Shown here one piece after another: positions 20,673-32,234 of a DNA stretch of 64,000 bases (within the stretch, counting starts at the first letter, position 1; every line of letters starts with the position of its first letter). The notes under the pieces are model-generated. The model was not told where the DNA came from. It was given only the letters and a program-made list of their open reading frames with translations, and did no database searches. The position numbers were made by a program, and so were the translations under genes. Source of the DNA: Epiperipatus broadwayi (lineage: Eukaryota; Onychophora; Udeonychophora; Euonychophora; Peripatidae); NCBI GenBank assembly GCA_028023455.1, contig JAQFVV010006215.1:2804580-2868579 (forward strand), given 5' to 3'.

Positions 20673-22330
20673 TGACTGATAACTTTTATTGTGTCATTAT
20701 CAGATTAGTGACATTTACAAATAGCTGTGAAGCTGCTAAGTTTTCGTAATGCAATCTCTTTACTTAGGGTTATTTCTGTTCTAAATTTCTAATCATACTA
20801 TAGAAATTCAATTCCAATCTTCATATTCAGAGATAGAAGGAAAATGTAAAGATATTATCACAGAATTTAGTATGCAAGCTCTGATCTATGAATTCCAAGA
20901 ATACCTAAGATGTGTGCAACACAGATTAATTTATATGCAGGATAAATCTAAAAGTCAAGCCGTTAGTGGAACCTGGCTTTATTTTTGATTTTGCAGCTCC
21001 CTAGCATCTGTAGAAGAAGTTTTAGATAATCGAGCAAATTTTATTAGAGTAATCTGGCCCCAATATTAATTAGTTAGTCATTTAAAAATCTTGAGTCAGA
21101 TAAACATCCATTTGATCAAAACAAAAGCACAGGAACTAACTGAAAATATATTTAAAAATATTTTCCAAAATCAGTCCTGGAAAAGCTTGCTGTCATATAG
21201 TAAAAAATAGAACACACACACAGGATCTCAATATAGTTAGTTATATACTTTGCAGATATCCTCTATCCTACGCCAAAGGTTATCTACTCCATTAATTTTA
21301 GCCAAAGAGACGGAATGTTGTGAAGCCATCTAAAGCTTACCTTACCTAATATAATGTAGTAGAATTTTTTAGAATTTGAATCAGAAAACAATATGACTGA
21401 TCATTAAAACACCAACAAATCAACAGTCAATGGCAAAAACAGGATAATCAATAACTCTGTCATAAACCATAGTAATTTACTTATTTGAAATTATTTGTTG
21501 ATAAGATATTGGGCTTTTCAAAAAGTAAGTTATTGTGGCAGAAAATGGATTTTGTCTAGAGTGGGTCATAACAATCCTCTTGTCTTGTGTTTGGTTACTA
21601 GTTGACAAACTAAAGTTTTTAATCTTCTCAGTCTCAATGGGTATTGGCCTTAATTAATTCTAATGTAAATTTATCAATGTAAATAGTTTTATGAAACTTT
21701 TATAATATAGATATTTGGGATATTTATCTCGCATTTCTTATATTAATTGGAAACCTGATTTCCAAGCAATATACAATATATATATATATACACAAAACTA
21801 TTCAATCCAAAAGCCTGAAATTCAAGAATCAGTCCAGATCTCACTTCAAATCGGTAGCTAAACATTTTAATACTTTGCATTAACTGAAGGCATCTTTTTT
21901 CCACTTAGCTATGAATTTAATATTAATAATAAATCATTTAATTCTTTAGTTTTCACAGTACATGATAAAACAAACATAACTAGTTGTTCTATCACCATAT
22001 GTAATAAGTACAAGTAATAAATGATTTCTAGATGGTAGTGCATTTGAATTTCCATCCCCCAAACAACTTTAACTTTACCATTACTTCCAAACTTGAATTT
22101 AAATGTTCTAGCATTTGATAATAATTTATTATTGAAGCTTACTATAGATGAAATTAAAGTAAAGGGTTGTTTTTGTTTTCATCATATGCATAAGATAAAT
22201 TTTATTTTTATTAATATTGCTAGCCAGAATAAAGAGGTGTTCAATATAACTGAAAGTATTAAAATATATTGTCATTGGCCTGGAGTCAAAATTATATAAC
22301 TGCACAAGCAGTTTGGCTCAGGTTCAAAAC
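20673..22330. other. AT-rich stretch, nothing recognised
   Basis: No domain motifs. A short TA microsatellite lies near 21775-21792. The open frame at 22093-22299 has no recognisable features. Confidence 0.5.
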
Positions 22331-22399
22331 TTTAGGGTGCTTTAAATTTCATGCTTTTAGCTTGAATAGAAACTACAGCTTAAAATGATTGTTAAAAGC

Positions 22400-22545
22400 A
22401 TAATTGCATTATGTATTTTCTGCTTTGAATCACAAGTATCACTGATGAAGTGAAAAGCCAGATATCAGTCTAGGGTTGGGGATTTTTCAATATTACTACA
22501 GTTAGCATTAGATTATAGAGCTGTTTTTGTTTTATGATATTCATT
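22400..22545 (+). ncRNA. Degenerate hammerhead relic
   Basis: CUGAUGA 22442-22448 is followed by AGUGAAAAGCCA, then GAUA in place of GAAA, an AUC-AGUC helix III/cleavage block and UAGGGUUGGGGAU, similar to the 3' helix I strand of RZ-C (UGGGGUUGAGGAU). The changed GAAA and weak helix II make activity unlikely. Confidence 0.45.
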
Positions 22546-22565
22546 CATAAACTATCTAGTATATT

Positions 22566-22814
22566 CGAATAAGCATTTATTTTATAACGTCTTGCGTGCG
22601 ATTATGATTATGATAGAATGACAGCCTGTTAAGCTAAATTGCGCAGACGCTGTGAAAATGTTGTTAATAAATGAATACCTTCGAACAACCACATGATAAA
22701 TGAATACCTTCGAACAACCACATGATTATCATGTGGTTGTTCGAAGGTATTCATTTATTAACAACATTCTCACAGCGTCTGCGCAATTTAGCTTAACAGG
22801 CTGTCATTCTATCA
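22566..22814 (-). mobile_element. One-sided palindrome, family P1
   Basis: Arms of about 75-100 bp with AGAATGACAGCCTGTTAAGC are near-perfect inverted copies. The left end alone carries the unique tail CGAATAAGCATTTATTTTAT...GCGTGCG. The 13-bp repeat TATCTAGTATATT flanks it at 22553-22565 and 22815-22827. A 29-base block (ATAAATGAATACCTTCGAAC...) is tandemly repeated near the centre. No coding potential, tRNA box or hammerhead seen. Confidence 0.85.
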
Positions 22815-22964
22815 TATCTAGTATATTGTAATCTCTTTTTTAAGAAGCATATTTTTTAATAAAAAGAGTCACAAGTCACATATACTTTCATTATAAAACA
22901 TTGCCCTTTTTTTAAACTCGAATTTGTTGAATTGTTTTTATATGAATACCCTATGATTTATTAG

Positions 22965-23870
22965 AAAGTAAGAAAGTAGGATTAAAAGTAAATGTTAAAA
23001 AGTCTAAAGTAATGTTTATAAATTTATTTAACGCACATTGATTATGTAAGTAATATTTACTAAGGCAATAAACCTCAAGCAATGTGCACTGAAAATGTGA
23101 AGGTAGGGACCTCTACAGGTCTTAACCACAAGCTTACACTCTTTTCTTCCAAAGTGTAAGATTGTGGTTAAGACCTATAGAGGTCCCTACCTTCGCATTT
23201 TCAAGCGCACCTTGCTTGAGGTTTATTGCCTTAGTAAATAGTAATGTTTAATAGATTTTCTCAAAATAAGAAAAAATATTGATAATGATGAGTCAGAAGT
23301 TAACAGCTACAAATATCTTGGTCAGATTAGTACTAAATTGATCAGAGAATTAAACTTGTAGTGTTTTTGGTAAAAAAAAAAAAAAACAATATTAAAAGGA
23401 AATATGCCTATGTGTATGTAAAGGAAGGTTTTTAATAAATGTGTGCTACCGATTCTTGCTTATGGATCTGAGACTTGGACAATTAACAGAAGAGCAATAT
23501 AGAGATTTCAGACCACTCAATGAAGTACAGAGAATTGTATGATAGGAGTAACAAAAAGAGGTTAAAAATGAAATACATGAGTAAAAGAGCAAACAGGCAT
23601 TACTGTTGTCATTAAAAGAATTAAAAGACAGGAGTTGGGCTGCTAGAAAAAATGATAATAGATTGACAGTTGAAATCTTAAACTGGATTCCAAGAGATCA
23701 TAAAAGACCAAGAAAGAAAACACAAGTAAGATAGGTGGATAAAATAAGAAAGTGTGCTGGGTGATGTGAAGAAGAGAGGCTAGAAATTGGAGAAGAAGGA
23801 TTGAATTCGGAGAGATCTTCATCCTGCAGTGGATCGGTAATGATCGAAAATGATGATGATGGTGACATTA
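22965..23870 (+). pseudogene. RTE-type LINE 3' part, decayed and interrupted
   Basis: Sequence equivalent to 38150-38840: AAAGTCTAAAGTAATGTTTA at the start, 'LAYGSETWTINRRAI' near 23458, and 'WIPRDHKRPRK' near 23688, ending in an ATG/GATGATGATGG tail near 23850. It is interrupted at 23019-23239 by a palindrome and has multiple frameshifts. The RTE assignment rests on the 'YGSETWTL...RRDDNRWTIEILNWIPRD' C-terminal region and the TGA/ATG repeat tail. Confidence 0.8.
23019..23239 (-). mobile_element. One-sided palindrome, family P2, inside the RTE fragment
   Basis: The arms (TTACTAAGGCAATAAACCTC...GGTAGGGACCTCTACAGG) are inverted copies around a centre near 23143. The tail TAAATTTATTTAACGCACAT is only at the left. 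AGTAATGTTTA flanks both sides (23008-23018, 23240-23250), and excising the element restores the RTE sequence seen at 38197-38215. A lone diverged half-copy is at 50105-50192. Confidence 0.88.
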
Positions 23871-24325
23871 CAATTTCTATTATTTTTTCCATTTTAATTA
23901 AGCTATGCAGTGATCTGGAAATGTATGTTGTGTTGATTGCTAATATGCTAATTTTTAATATATGAAAACTGGTTTAATTAAGATTGCTAATCATTATCAA
24001 ATGTAACATTAACATCATCAAAAATTTCATTACAGTATTGAATATTCATTATAAGAAATAATCCTACCATTAACACAATGAAAATTAACACATCTTTTTT
24101 ACAATTTGTCTATCTAAATTACAATCAAAATAATAATGGAGATAAAAAAATTGGCAAAAAGATGCTTTGTGGATATTTAGAAAATTGATTATTTGAAGGA
24201 AAAAAAACAGAAAAAAAAATTGGGAAGATTGAATGAGCTTTTTATAAGGAAAAATGGAAATGCATCAGAAAAAAGGGGGAAAATAATGTAAAAAGTAATA
24301 CAAAATAAAAAGGCTAGCGGCTTTA
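23871..24325. other. AT-rich spacer
   Basis: A/T-rich, with A-runs near 24145-24300; nothing recognised. Confidence 0.5.
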
Positions 24326-24329
24326 TTGT

Positions 24330-24518
24330 TTGGGTGTTCATAAAAAGTTTGAGCTAAAGATCTGCGACTGCCAATGCCAAGTTGAACATTCTACCACTAT
24401 AGCAAACCATAAGTGGCATAAGAAAATTTAAGTGACAGCTCTGAAAGCATCAGAATCGATTGTGGGACATCCAGATGTCAAATTGGATGCTTTACTGCTG
24501 TGCCAAGCTGTGTAGGGT
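24330..24518 (-). mobile_element. tRNA-derived SINE (AACTTTTTATGAA family), two adjoining tRNA-like bodies
   Basis: On the minus strand 24415-24330 reads TATAGTGGTAGAATGTTCAA, then GATCTTTAGCTC and AACTTTTTATGAACACCC. The last block matches minus-strand copies at 45056-45130 and 45296-45372, which end ATGAATTCCCGA. A second tRNA-like unit (minus, 24518-24431) reads AGCTTGGCACAGCAGTAAAG...AATCGATTC, with A-box and B-box-like spacing. Confidence 0.5.
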
Positions 24519-24932
24519 ATAATACAAAATAATCTAAGATAATGTTTGAGGTTTTGTTGATAGTAATTAAATATCATAAATGACTATTATTTCTTATAAT
24601 AATATGTGATGTTTATTTAAATCACTTAGATTTTGCAGCTGATGTGATTTTTTTTTTCTCCAAATAATGCTTCAGAGTTTCAGAAAATGTAGGACTTATA
24701 AAAGTAAAATAAGAAAGTAGTCTTAAAGGTTGCTACTAAAAAGACTAAAGTAATGACCAATATATTTTCTCAAAAGAAGAAAATACTGATTTATAAACAT
24801 ATATTAAAAGTTGACCACTATAAATATTATGATTAGATTGTTACTGTTAGAAATTCAATGAATGAAATCTATTGCAAAATTAGATTTATATACTCATTCT
24901 TCCCCTTTACTTTCTTTGTATTTCTTCATATA

Positions 24933-25067
24933 TTCATATATATATTGCTTATAATAACTCTTCTCATATACACTTTAATGCAAAAAAAAAAACTGTAAGG
25001 AAAATAAAGACATTTTTTTGCATTAAAGTGTATATGAGAAGAGTTATTATAAGCAATATATATATGA
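24933..25067. mobile_element. Small near-perfect hairpin element
   Basis: TATTGCTTATAATAACTCTT...CTTTAATGCAAAAAA (24943-24985) pairs with TTTTTTGCATTAAAG...AAGCAATATATATATG (25013-25065). The loop is about 30 bases. Both arms are nearly identical, so it is young or gene-converted. It lies inside the RTE fragment. No clear flanking repeat beyond TA-rich sequence. Confidence 0.65.
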
Positions 25068-25181
25068 AAATTATATTTAGATAAAGTGCTTTTAAGTAGA
25101 AATAATTTACTATTAAAAGAAAAAATACTTATGTGTGTTAAAAGGACAGTTTTTAATGGATAAATTTTACAAGTTTTTATA

Positions 25182-25482
25182 AATATTTGAAAACCAGGCA
25201 CTCTTCACAAACCTGGGAGCTTAATTGTAAGTATAGGGGATTTGAACTCAGGTTTTCAAACACCCTTCAACTATCCACACTATCTTATACAACTGATACA
25301 CATGACCACATACATGTAGAAAAGATAAATAATCACCAATGTACCTATTTCATTCTAAACCAGCATGAAATATGTATATTGGTGATTATTTATCTTTTCT
25401 ACATGTGTGTGGTCGTCATGTGTATCAGTTGTATGAGATAGTGTGGATAGTTGAAAGGTGTTTGATTTTAAATCCCCTATAC
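25182..25482 (-). mobile_element. RZ-B palindrome
   Basis: Flanked by 15-bp TTACAAGTTTTTATA (25167-25181, 25483-25497). The arms with GGGGATTTGAACTCAGG...ACAACTGATACACATGACC are inverted around about 25360. The tail AATATTTGAAAACCAGGCAC...AACCTGGGAGC is only at the left. The arms meet inside the hammerhead: GCAUGAAAUAUGUAUAUUGG remains at the centre on the plus strand but CUGAUGA is lost. Confidence 0.88.
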
Positions 25483-25997
25483 TTACAAGTTTTTATATGT
25501 GGATTTGTAACTTGGATGCTTAGAAAATAAATACAGAGTCATCCGATCACTTAATGGAATATGCACAAATACAAGGACTAACAGGAAGATATTGAAACAA
25601 AATACTTGGGTGAGAAGCAGATAACATTAATGTCATTGAAATAATTAAGGGATTGAAATGGAACTAGACTGGACATATTTATAGATGATACTAGCTGGAC
25701 ATTTAAACTGTATAACATGAGATTGTAAGAGAGACCTACAAAAAGACCACATGTAAGACTAGATGGATGAATTGAGGGAATTTGTTGGTGTAATATGGTG
25801 AAGAGAAGTTATGGATTGGAAAAACTAATTAAACATTGAGATGTTTGAAAATAATAAAATGACAATGAGAAAAGTAATCTGGTTTAACTATAGTTTATAT
25901 TGTAAGGTTTATATGGTAGTTACATCATGCATTAAATGTAAATATTAAATATGTATGCTAATAACTGCATTTTCATTTTAATTCTAAAACCTTATGT

Positions 25998-26580
25998 TGT
26001 GTTTGGTTAGGCTTATAGGTTCATTTCCAAAACAACAGACACAAAAAGAATAACTACTCAGCAATCAATATGTACAATTTATTAGTGCTTAAAATATACA
26101 CACATTAGTTAAACAAACAAATAAACACAGTTGATACTATTGAATGCTGAGATAGTCGAGCCGAGTACAGAACTCACTTCTAGCTAAATGATTAGCCTGC
26201 CTTGTGAACTCTGGTAATACTCTTCCAGCTATATATTTAGCTTGCCTCAAGTCAGCTCTAATTTGGATGTAGCAGTTTCCAGTCCATAGGTGGACTTGCC
26301 TCCCTGCATGGACATCATGATAATGACTAGATAAATACCTTTGCTGATGGCGGAGGGTTTAATGGAGAGCACATTCTGTCATTCAGGTTATAGAAGTAAT
26401 TGCTTTCTGCTTCCAAAAGGCTGGCTATTTAATGTCAGATTCCCTACCTTACTGGTAACATGCAGATTTGGTGCGCAAACCCCAGTGAAGGATTTAATCC
26501 CTTTGGATAGCAACTTAGTGCTAGCCAATCAGGTAAGAAATCAGAGTAGTCCACTTCTAAAGGCAAGGTCAAATATGACA
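25998..26580 (-). mobile_element. Ty3/gypsy element, 3' LTR
   Basis: 583 bp, about as similar to 27351-27889 as two LTRs of an old insertion. In plus orientation it starts TGTGTTTGG and ends TATGACA, so the termini are TGT...ACA. It is followed immediately inside the element by TCCCTCCCCCTGGC, the complement of a polypurine tract, which fixes minus-strand orientation. Confidence 0.85.
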
Positions 26581-26994
26581 TCCCTCCCCCTGGCTAAAAT
26601 TAGCTCCAGAGGACATAGTCATATAATGCATTGGACAACATATTGTCCACTTTCTTGGTTTCTCTGGTTGATTGCTGTTCCTGTCTTCATCTTCACTTGA
26701 TGAACTTGTTTCTGGTTGTTTGCTGCTGTCTTGATTTTGCTGTTCATCTTCCCTGCTTGAGGTACTCATCCCAGGTTGATCACTGCTCTTGTTAGCTTCT
26801 GATGTGGGATTGAGTCTTAGCTGGTTGTGATAGTGATGATGATGATGACCATCTTCTGTTTGCACAATGACAGAGTAGAGACCCTTTACTTGCATCACTA
26901 CTACTGGTATCCATCTTGTGGATCCATAGTACATATGACATGTTCTTATTTGGAGTTTTATTTTGGTTTTTATCTTCATGTTGAAGTTTGGCAT
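26569..26994 (-). pseudogene. Ty3/gypsy integrase C-terminal region
   Basis: The segment with 'VVVMQVKGLYSVIVQTEDG' and 'NQLRLNP' near residues 31-62 resembles the C-terminal module of gypsy integrases, which ends in a DG...RRH..QLRP pattern; here the basic pair is replaced by a His run. It is followed by a long acidic Ser/Glu/Gln-rich tail. It overlaps the polypurine tract and the edge of the LTR, as expected for the end of pol. The catalytic core is absent. Confidence 0.75.
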
Positions 26995-26999
26995 CAGGT

Positions 27000-27245
27000 T
27001 TCAGCTACCAGTGGTAGGTATATAATTTTGTTAGGCATAGTAATTTTTTCTGTTGTTTAACCCAACAGTTTGATTTTATTCCCTTGATAGTCTGATATTG
27101 ACCTACTGCAAGAGTGCAGTTTATATTTATTCTTTTTATTAATGATTGTCCAGGTCTTTCTTGAAACTGTAGACATTGCTGACCCTGTGTCAAGTTCCAT
27201 CTTGACTGGTGTATCATTAATTATGACAGTGTGTATAAATCCAGA
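27000..27245 (-). pseudogene. Ty3/gypsy retropepsin (aspartic protease) fragment
   Basis: A minus-strand frame reads 'NDTPVKMELDTGSAMSTVS' near 27222-27165 with the catalytic Asp-Thr-Gly, and further on 'YLPLVAE' near 27015, the usual end of a gypsy protease. A stop (TAA) in between breaks it. Protease is followed within about 20 bases by the integrase C-terminal frame, so RT and the integrase core were removed by one deletion. Confidence 0.8.
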
Positions 27246-27350
27246 CTTGTCATCTCTGGTATGGTTTATACAGGTTACTTATCAGTGCCTTTACTGTTTT
27301 TATGAATAGACTTGGCTGTTTGTTTTTTTAATTTCAGATATGCTCCCATT

Positions 27351-27889
27351 TGTGTTTGGTTAGGCTTATAGGTTCGTTTCCAAACCAACAGACAAAAAGA
27401 ATAACTACTCAGCAATCAATATGTACAATTTATTAGTGCTTAAAATATACACACATTAGTTAAACAAATGAATAAATACAGTTGATAATATTGAATGCTG
27501 AGATAGTCGAGCCGAGTACGGAACTCACTTCTAGCTAAATGATTAGCCTGCCTCGTGAACTCTGGTAAGACTCTTCCAGCTATGTATTTAGCTTGCCTTG
27601 AGTCAGCTCTAATTTGGATGTAGCAGTTTCCAATTCATAGATGGACTTGTCTCACTGCATGGATGTCATGATAATGACTAGATAAATACCTTTGCTGATG
27701 GAAGAGGGTTTAATGAAGAGCATGTTCTGTCATTCAGGTTAAAAGAAGTAATTGCTCTCTGCCTTGCCTCCAAAAGACTACCTTACTGGAATCATGTGGA
27801 TTTGATGTGCAAACCCCAGTAAAGGATTTAATCCCTTTGGATAGCAACTGGCTGCTAGTCCACTTCTAAAGGCAAGGTCAGATATGACA
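27351..27889 (-). mobile_element. Ty3/gypsy element, 5' LTR
   Basis: 539 bp, starting TGTGTTTGGTTAGGC and ending GATATGACA in plus orientation. It differs from the other LTR by scattered substitutions and several small deletions (for example near 27775 and 27855). Confidence 0.85.
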
Positions 27890-29240
27890 CATTGGTACAT
27901 AAAGTATTAGATTTTATTCGAGTGTGGGCATGTAGGTTTCATCACATAGTTTCTCTCAAACAAATATTTCTGTACAAAAACAAATAAAAAAATCTTGTTA
28001 ATTGACTGTAAAAATTCATTTTGGAAAGAGAAAGAGAAATAGTTTTTACAATTATCAAATCCGCAAATAATTTTAACTAAGAAATGCGGAAGTTCAAAAT
28101 AAGTTGTAGCACTAAAAAAAAGTAACATCTCTGTTTCCCTTTCACTGTTTCAAATTATGATTAATAATCATGATGTTATTCTTCCTGTGTATTTTAAAAA
28201 GCAAACATTGATAATGGTCCTATGGTGAGTGTTTAATTACACTGTTTGTTGGTAAACGCATTATAGAGAATTGGATTGAAGTAATTAAGGATAAGCTATA
28301 AAAGGCTAACAGTAAAAAAATTTAATTCAGTTAATCAATCAGTCTACACTCGCAGATTTTTTAATTATTATTGGGCAAATCATCAGCACGCATATATACA
28401 CACTAGAAGTTGGAAAATCAAAAAGAGTGCACTTTGTACATATATGTAAGGTATATGTTAAACAATGATTTGCTGAGAAAACTTTTGTGATCCATGACTC
28501 AACTGCATGACACTCCACGGAAAAAGAAAGCAAAAGGTTTAGCTTGCATAACCTAGCATGAAGAAAAATACTCAACTGCCTATTCCAGATCTATTATACA
28601 TGAATATTAAGTGTGCCTTACCAAGGGAGCAGAAAGAAGATTCACTAAGAATGATCAACAAAACACGAACTGATCATTGAAGAAATACCACCATTTTGTT
28701 ATTGGCAAAACTCACAATTTTGACCCCATGAATAAGAAAGAAATATGTTTCAGAACTCCATGAATAAATGAAAAACAAAAAAATGGAAAAAATCTTTACA
28801 AAGATTATTATCACCAGATAAAAGTGTTCGTTTTTTATAAAAGTATGTTTTGCTGCTAAAAAATAATGGACAAAGACATAAATCAAAAGAATATAAGACA
28901 AGGATTAGAAGTAAGAGTAATTATTTATTTTGTCACTATATTTATATTTTTTTTTTCATTTAATTATTAACTAAAATCAATTTTTTTCTTGATATTAATC
29001 TACCTATTCCAAATATTATATGTCTTTACATTACAGTAATATGTATATTTATATTGTGTAACTTTTTTATGCATGTGCATTATCTATTTTACAATATGAT
29101 AGTTATCTTTGTGAAGCTGATGCCTTGTCAAGAACTGTAATATTAAATATTTGGGAGGATGTAAAGACAACTTGCATGTTACTACTGGAATAAAACTGTT
29201 ATTGTTATATCTGTTTTGCCTCGTTACTTTTCATTTATGC
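27890..29240. other. AT-rich stretch, nothing recognised
   Basis: The minus-strand open frames at 27907-28128, 28339-28575 and 28674-28901 are F/L/I-rich with no conserved motifs. I regard them as chance frames. Confidence 0.5.
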
Positions 29241-29254
29241 ATTTCATCAAGTTA

Positions 29255-29360
29255 ACTAAATGGTGCAACCTTACCAGTCAGTTTCATGAGCTCCAAAGCT
29301 ATAATCTAGAGCTAACAGGATTTCTTCAAAGGGTATAAGTTTAAACCTAGGTTACTAATG
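29255..29360 (+). mobile_element. Possible tRNA-derived SINE relic
   Basis: TATAATCTAGAGCTAAC resembles an A box and GTATAAGTTTAAACC about 30 bases later resembles a B box (GTTTAAACC). There is no second copy in the window to confirm it. Confidence 0.35.
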
Positions 29361-29609
29361 TTGTCATTCTGGATCTATAGTAATATTATCAGCCAGAACT
29401 AATAAATATTTGAGTAATCTTAGATAGCATAGTTTTTATTCACATGATGAGCAGGAAATATTATTGTGTGGAGTTAACGTTATCAGCTAATAAGGTCCTT
29501 CAATATACTCATCATAATGTATGATTGGGATAGTAAGCCAGTTACACAAGTATGGTCTGATCATAGTAGTGTAGAGGAGTCTGCATTACAATATCTTAAC
29601 AATGATCAG

Positions 29610-30295
29610 ATACAGTAAGGTTTTTTTTTATCCTTTTTCACATACTGTTTTTATAATATCTCAATGATGTCTTGTTGAGTATTGAGCAACTTTCAAACTA
29701 AGACACAAGATCAAGACTTTAGAAAATATAAGAGCAGTTGTCTTATCTATAAATCTACTTTCTAGTTACGTAGGCCAATCTAAAGGATCTCAGTTTAAGA
29801 GTATGAAGATGATTCTCTGTTTACTTCACTTCCATTTATTTTCTTTATGCATATTAACTTTTATGAGATCTTTAGATTTAGTATGTATTAATACTCAGAA
29901 ATATTAGATATTATGTAATATTAATTTTATTTGCTAGCATAGAGATAGTATGTAAATTAGACAGTAAGAATTTTATTTTATTTTAACATATATGCTGTAC
30001 TGTTTTTACAATTTTTAATATTTCCAAGTATTAAATCTAAAGATTTTGCAAGAGTTAACATATAGAAAGAAAATATTGAAAATAAAGAGAACAGAGAATT
30101 GTCTTCATGCTCTTAAACTGAGATGCTTTAGATTAACCTATATAACTAGAAAGTAAGTTTAAAGATAAGAGGACCACTCTTATCTTTTCTAAAGTCTCTA
30201 TCTTGTATCTTAAATCGAATTTCCTCAATACTCAACAAGACATCATTGTGATATTATAAAAGCAGTACAGGTATTAGGATGAAAAATCTTTACTG
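29610..30295. mobile_element. Long palindromic element, about 690 bp
   Basis: CAGTAAGG at the left end matches CTTTACTG at the right end; arms of about 200 bp pair, including TAATATCTCAATGATGTCTTG (left) with CAAGACATCATTGTGATATT (right), and GTTTAAGAGTATGAAGATGA with TCTTCATGCTCTTAAAC. The central part near 29890-30060 also pairs (GATCTTTAGATTTAGTA with TATTAAATCTAAAGAT). A direct relative of the right arm is at about 34250-34600. No transposase, no clear duplication. Confidence 0.75.
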
Positions 30296-31035
30296 TCTAA
30301 ATAACTAAATTCTCATAACTAATATTTCTCCTAGCATGGTATCACTCCATAATTAGAATGAATGACACTTCAAATTTTAATCCTACCCAAATTAATAATA
30401 ATAATAATTTTGAATTAAAATTTTGCAAATACACTGTATATATTAGAATTAGTATTTTGAGCTTAATTCATTTGTTTATAGGATTATACAGATTTTTCTT
30501 GATGTAGAAATAGTATTGATGCTGATGGAAAGGCTATCTGATATTCCAATTGCACATTATCAATTAGCGGAGAGAATTCAATTCATAATCAGAAGTTTTA
30601 TGATTGGTAGATAAGATTAGAGTAAATGGCTAGTATTGGCTTTGCTTTGAAGCCATTGATTTTGTTTTGTATTTCTTTTCATTATAGGGTTGCAGAAAAA
30701 CATGACTTTGCATTAATTGGCAATGGTAATATATTTTGGACTTTTTTTTGTCTTTTGAAGTTACATGGAATGTATGATATAGTTATAATCTGACATCACT
30801 TTTTCATCCATGGTAGAAAAAATACCATTTATAAGAAAAATGACATGACATAGTTTAGCAAGTTGTTCATTAAATAACTTTCTAATTTTTGATATAAAAC
30901 TTTCTTACAGGGTTAATAATACATGCTGCTATTGGTTAATCAGTCAAAATTGTAAGTCTTTCATCATTAATGGCAGTATCCTTTTTACTTTCTACTGGTT
31001 TGGCTTTTCATGAGTAAAGAGCTTTCTAAAGACAC
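30296..31035. other. AT-rich spacer
   Basis: An ATA/AAT-rich tract lies near 30395-30410. Nothing else recognised. Confidence 0.5.
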
Positions 31036-31039
31036 AATT

Positions 31040-31525
31040 ACCTTTTTATACTATCATTATGGATCTGAAATTTGGACACTTAATAGAAGAATAATACAGA
31101 GACTTTAAACCACTCAAAGAAGTATGGAGAGATGCATGTTGGGAGTAGCAAGAAGAAATCAAAAATGCAATATATGGATAAGACAACAAACAGGTCTTAC
31201 TGACCTCATTGAAAAAATTAAAACACTGAAGTGGAGTTGGGCTGGACATATTGCTAGAAGAGATGATACTAGATGGACAATTGAAATTTTAAACTGGATT
31301 CCAAGAGATTGTAAAAGACCCAGGAAAAGACCACATGTGAGAAGGATGGATGAAATAAAGTGTGCAGGGGTGATGTGGAGAAGAGAAGCTAAAGATCAGA
31401 GAAGATGGATTGAACTTGGAGAGACCTTCATCAGAGAAGCTAAAGATCAGAGAAGATGGATTGAACTTGGAGAGACCTTCATCCTGCAGTGTACTGATAA
31501 TGATGATGATGATGATGACTATCCA
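31040..31525 (+). pseudogene. RTE-type LINE C-terminal fragment with 51-bp internal duplication
   Basis: The frame at 31124-31531 reads 'KTLKWSWAGHIARRDDTRWTIEILNWIPRDCKRPRKRPH', the conserved RTE C-terminal tail, and ends in a GATGATGATGATGATGA repeat. The unit coding 'REAKDQRRWIELGETFI' is present twice in tandem (31382-31432 and 31433-31483), leaving the frame open. The ATG is internal to the LINE. 5'-truncated before the palm domain. Confidence 0.88.
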
Positions 31526-31549
31526 AACTAATGATTTCAGATTTAAGTG

Positions 31550-32234
31550 CATTTTATGTTTTATAAATTTGTTAATAAAAATTAATAAATTTCCACTTCC
31601 TTGTCTAAGTTTCTAGTTGTTAGGAGGTATTTTATTTTTATATATTATGTAATATAAGATTATATATGCAGTAGTAATAGTCCAGGTAATTTATTATTTT
31701 TATATGGAAATTCTCATAATGCAAAATGACTTTAAATTGGCTTTTGAAGTATTTCAACATTTTCTTTAACTTTCATGAATAATATACTTCTATAATAACT
31801 TGATCATAGCTCTTAATACTATTCACCAGATAAGATAATAATCTTAATCATATCTTTACCCTTTAATTTAAATTAGAGGCATAAGATAAAGCATATTATT
31901 ATTATTTTATAATTTAAATAGAACTATTATTAAAAAATTAAAAAGTTTTATTCAATAACTTTATATCTCTCACATTGCCATAACTATGAAAGCCGTATAT
32001 TTGTTTAATAATGATTTTATTTTTCAAGACATCATCTACAATAATAAGATTTCTAATCAGTTTGAAGATTTGCGGGGAACAACAGGATCAAACTCAATTA
32101 TCCATTCCCATATGGCACCAAGTTGGAAAATGCATTCTTTTTAAATGCTTTTATTGAAGGTGAAAAATCTGTTTGTTTATTTGTTAAGTTTTGATCTTTT
32201 TCGGGTTAGAATAAAATTTTAAAAGTGAGCTTTT
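31550..32234. other. AT-rich spacer
   Basis: No recognisable feature up to the left arm of the long inverted repeat. Confidence 0.5.

Larger units (their letters stand above)
24625..25860 (+). pseudogene. RTE-type LINE 3' part, decayed, with two insertions
   Basis: 'LDFAADV' near 24628 is the RT catalytic motif with one Asp lost. AAAAAGACTAAAGTAATG near 24737 and 'GTKLGCLEN' type remnants follow, and 'ETYKKTTCKTRWMN'-like sequence near 25731-25770 matches the C-terminal part. It is broken by a hairpin at 24933-25067 and an RZ-B element at 25182-25482. Confidence 0.7.
25998..27889 (-). mobile_element. Internally deleted Ty3/gypsy LTR retrotransposon
   Basis: Two LTRs enclose only 770 bp (26581-27350). 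The retained internal parts are a retropepsin-like segment next to the 5' LTR side and the end of an integrase-like frame next to the 3' LTR; gag, RT, RNase H and most of integrase are missing. The putative primer-binding side is AATGGGAGCATATC on the minus strand just inside the 5' LTR. I find no target duplication: CTTATGT precedes the left LTR and CATTGG follows the right one. Confidence 0.85.

Noticed and set aside
24926-25201. 91-codon minus-strand frame
   Set aside because: It covers the small hairpin and the start of an RZ-B element; no conserved protein features.
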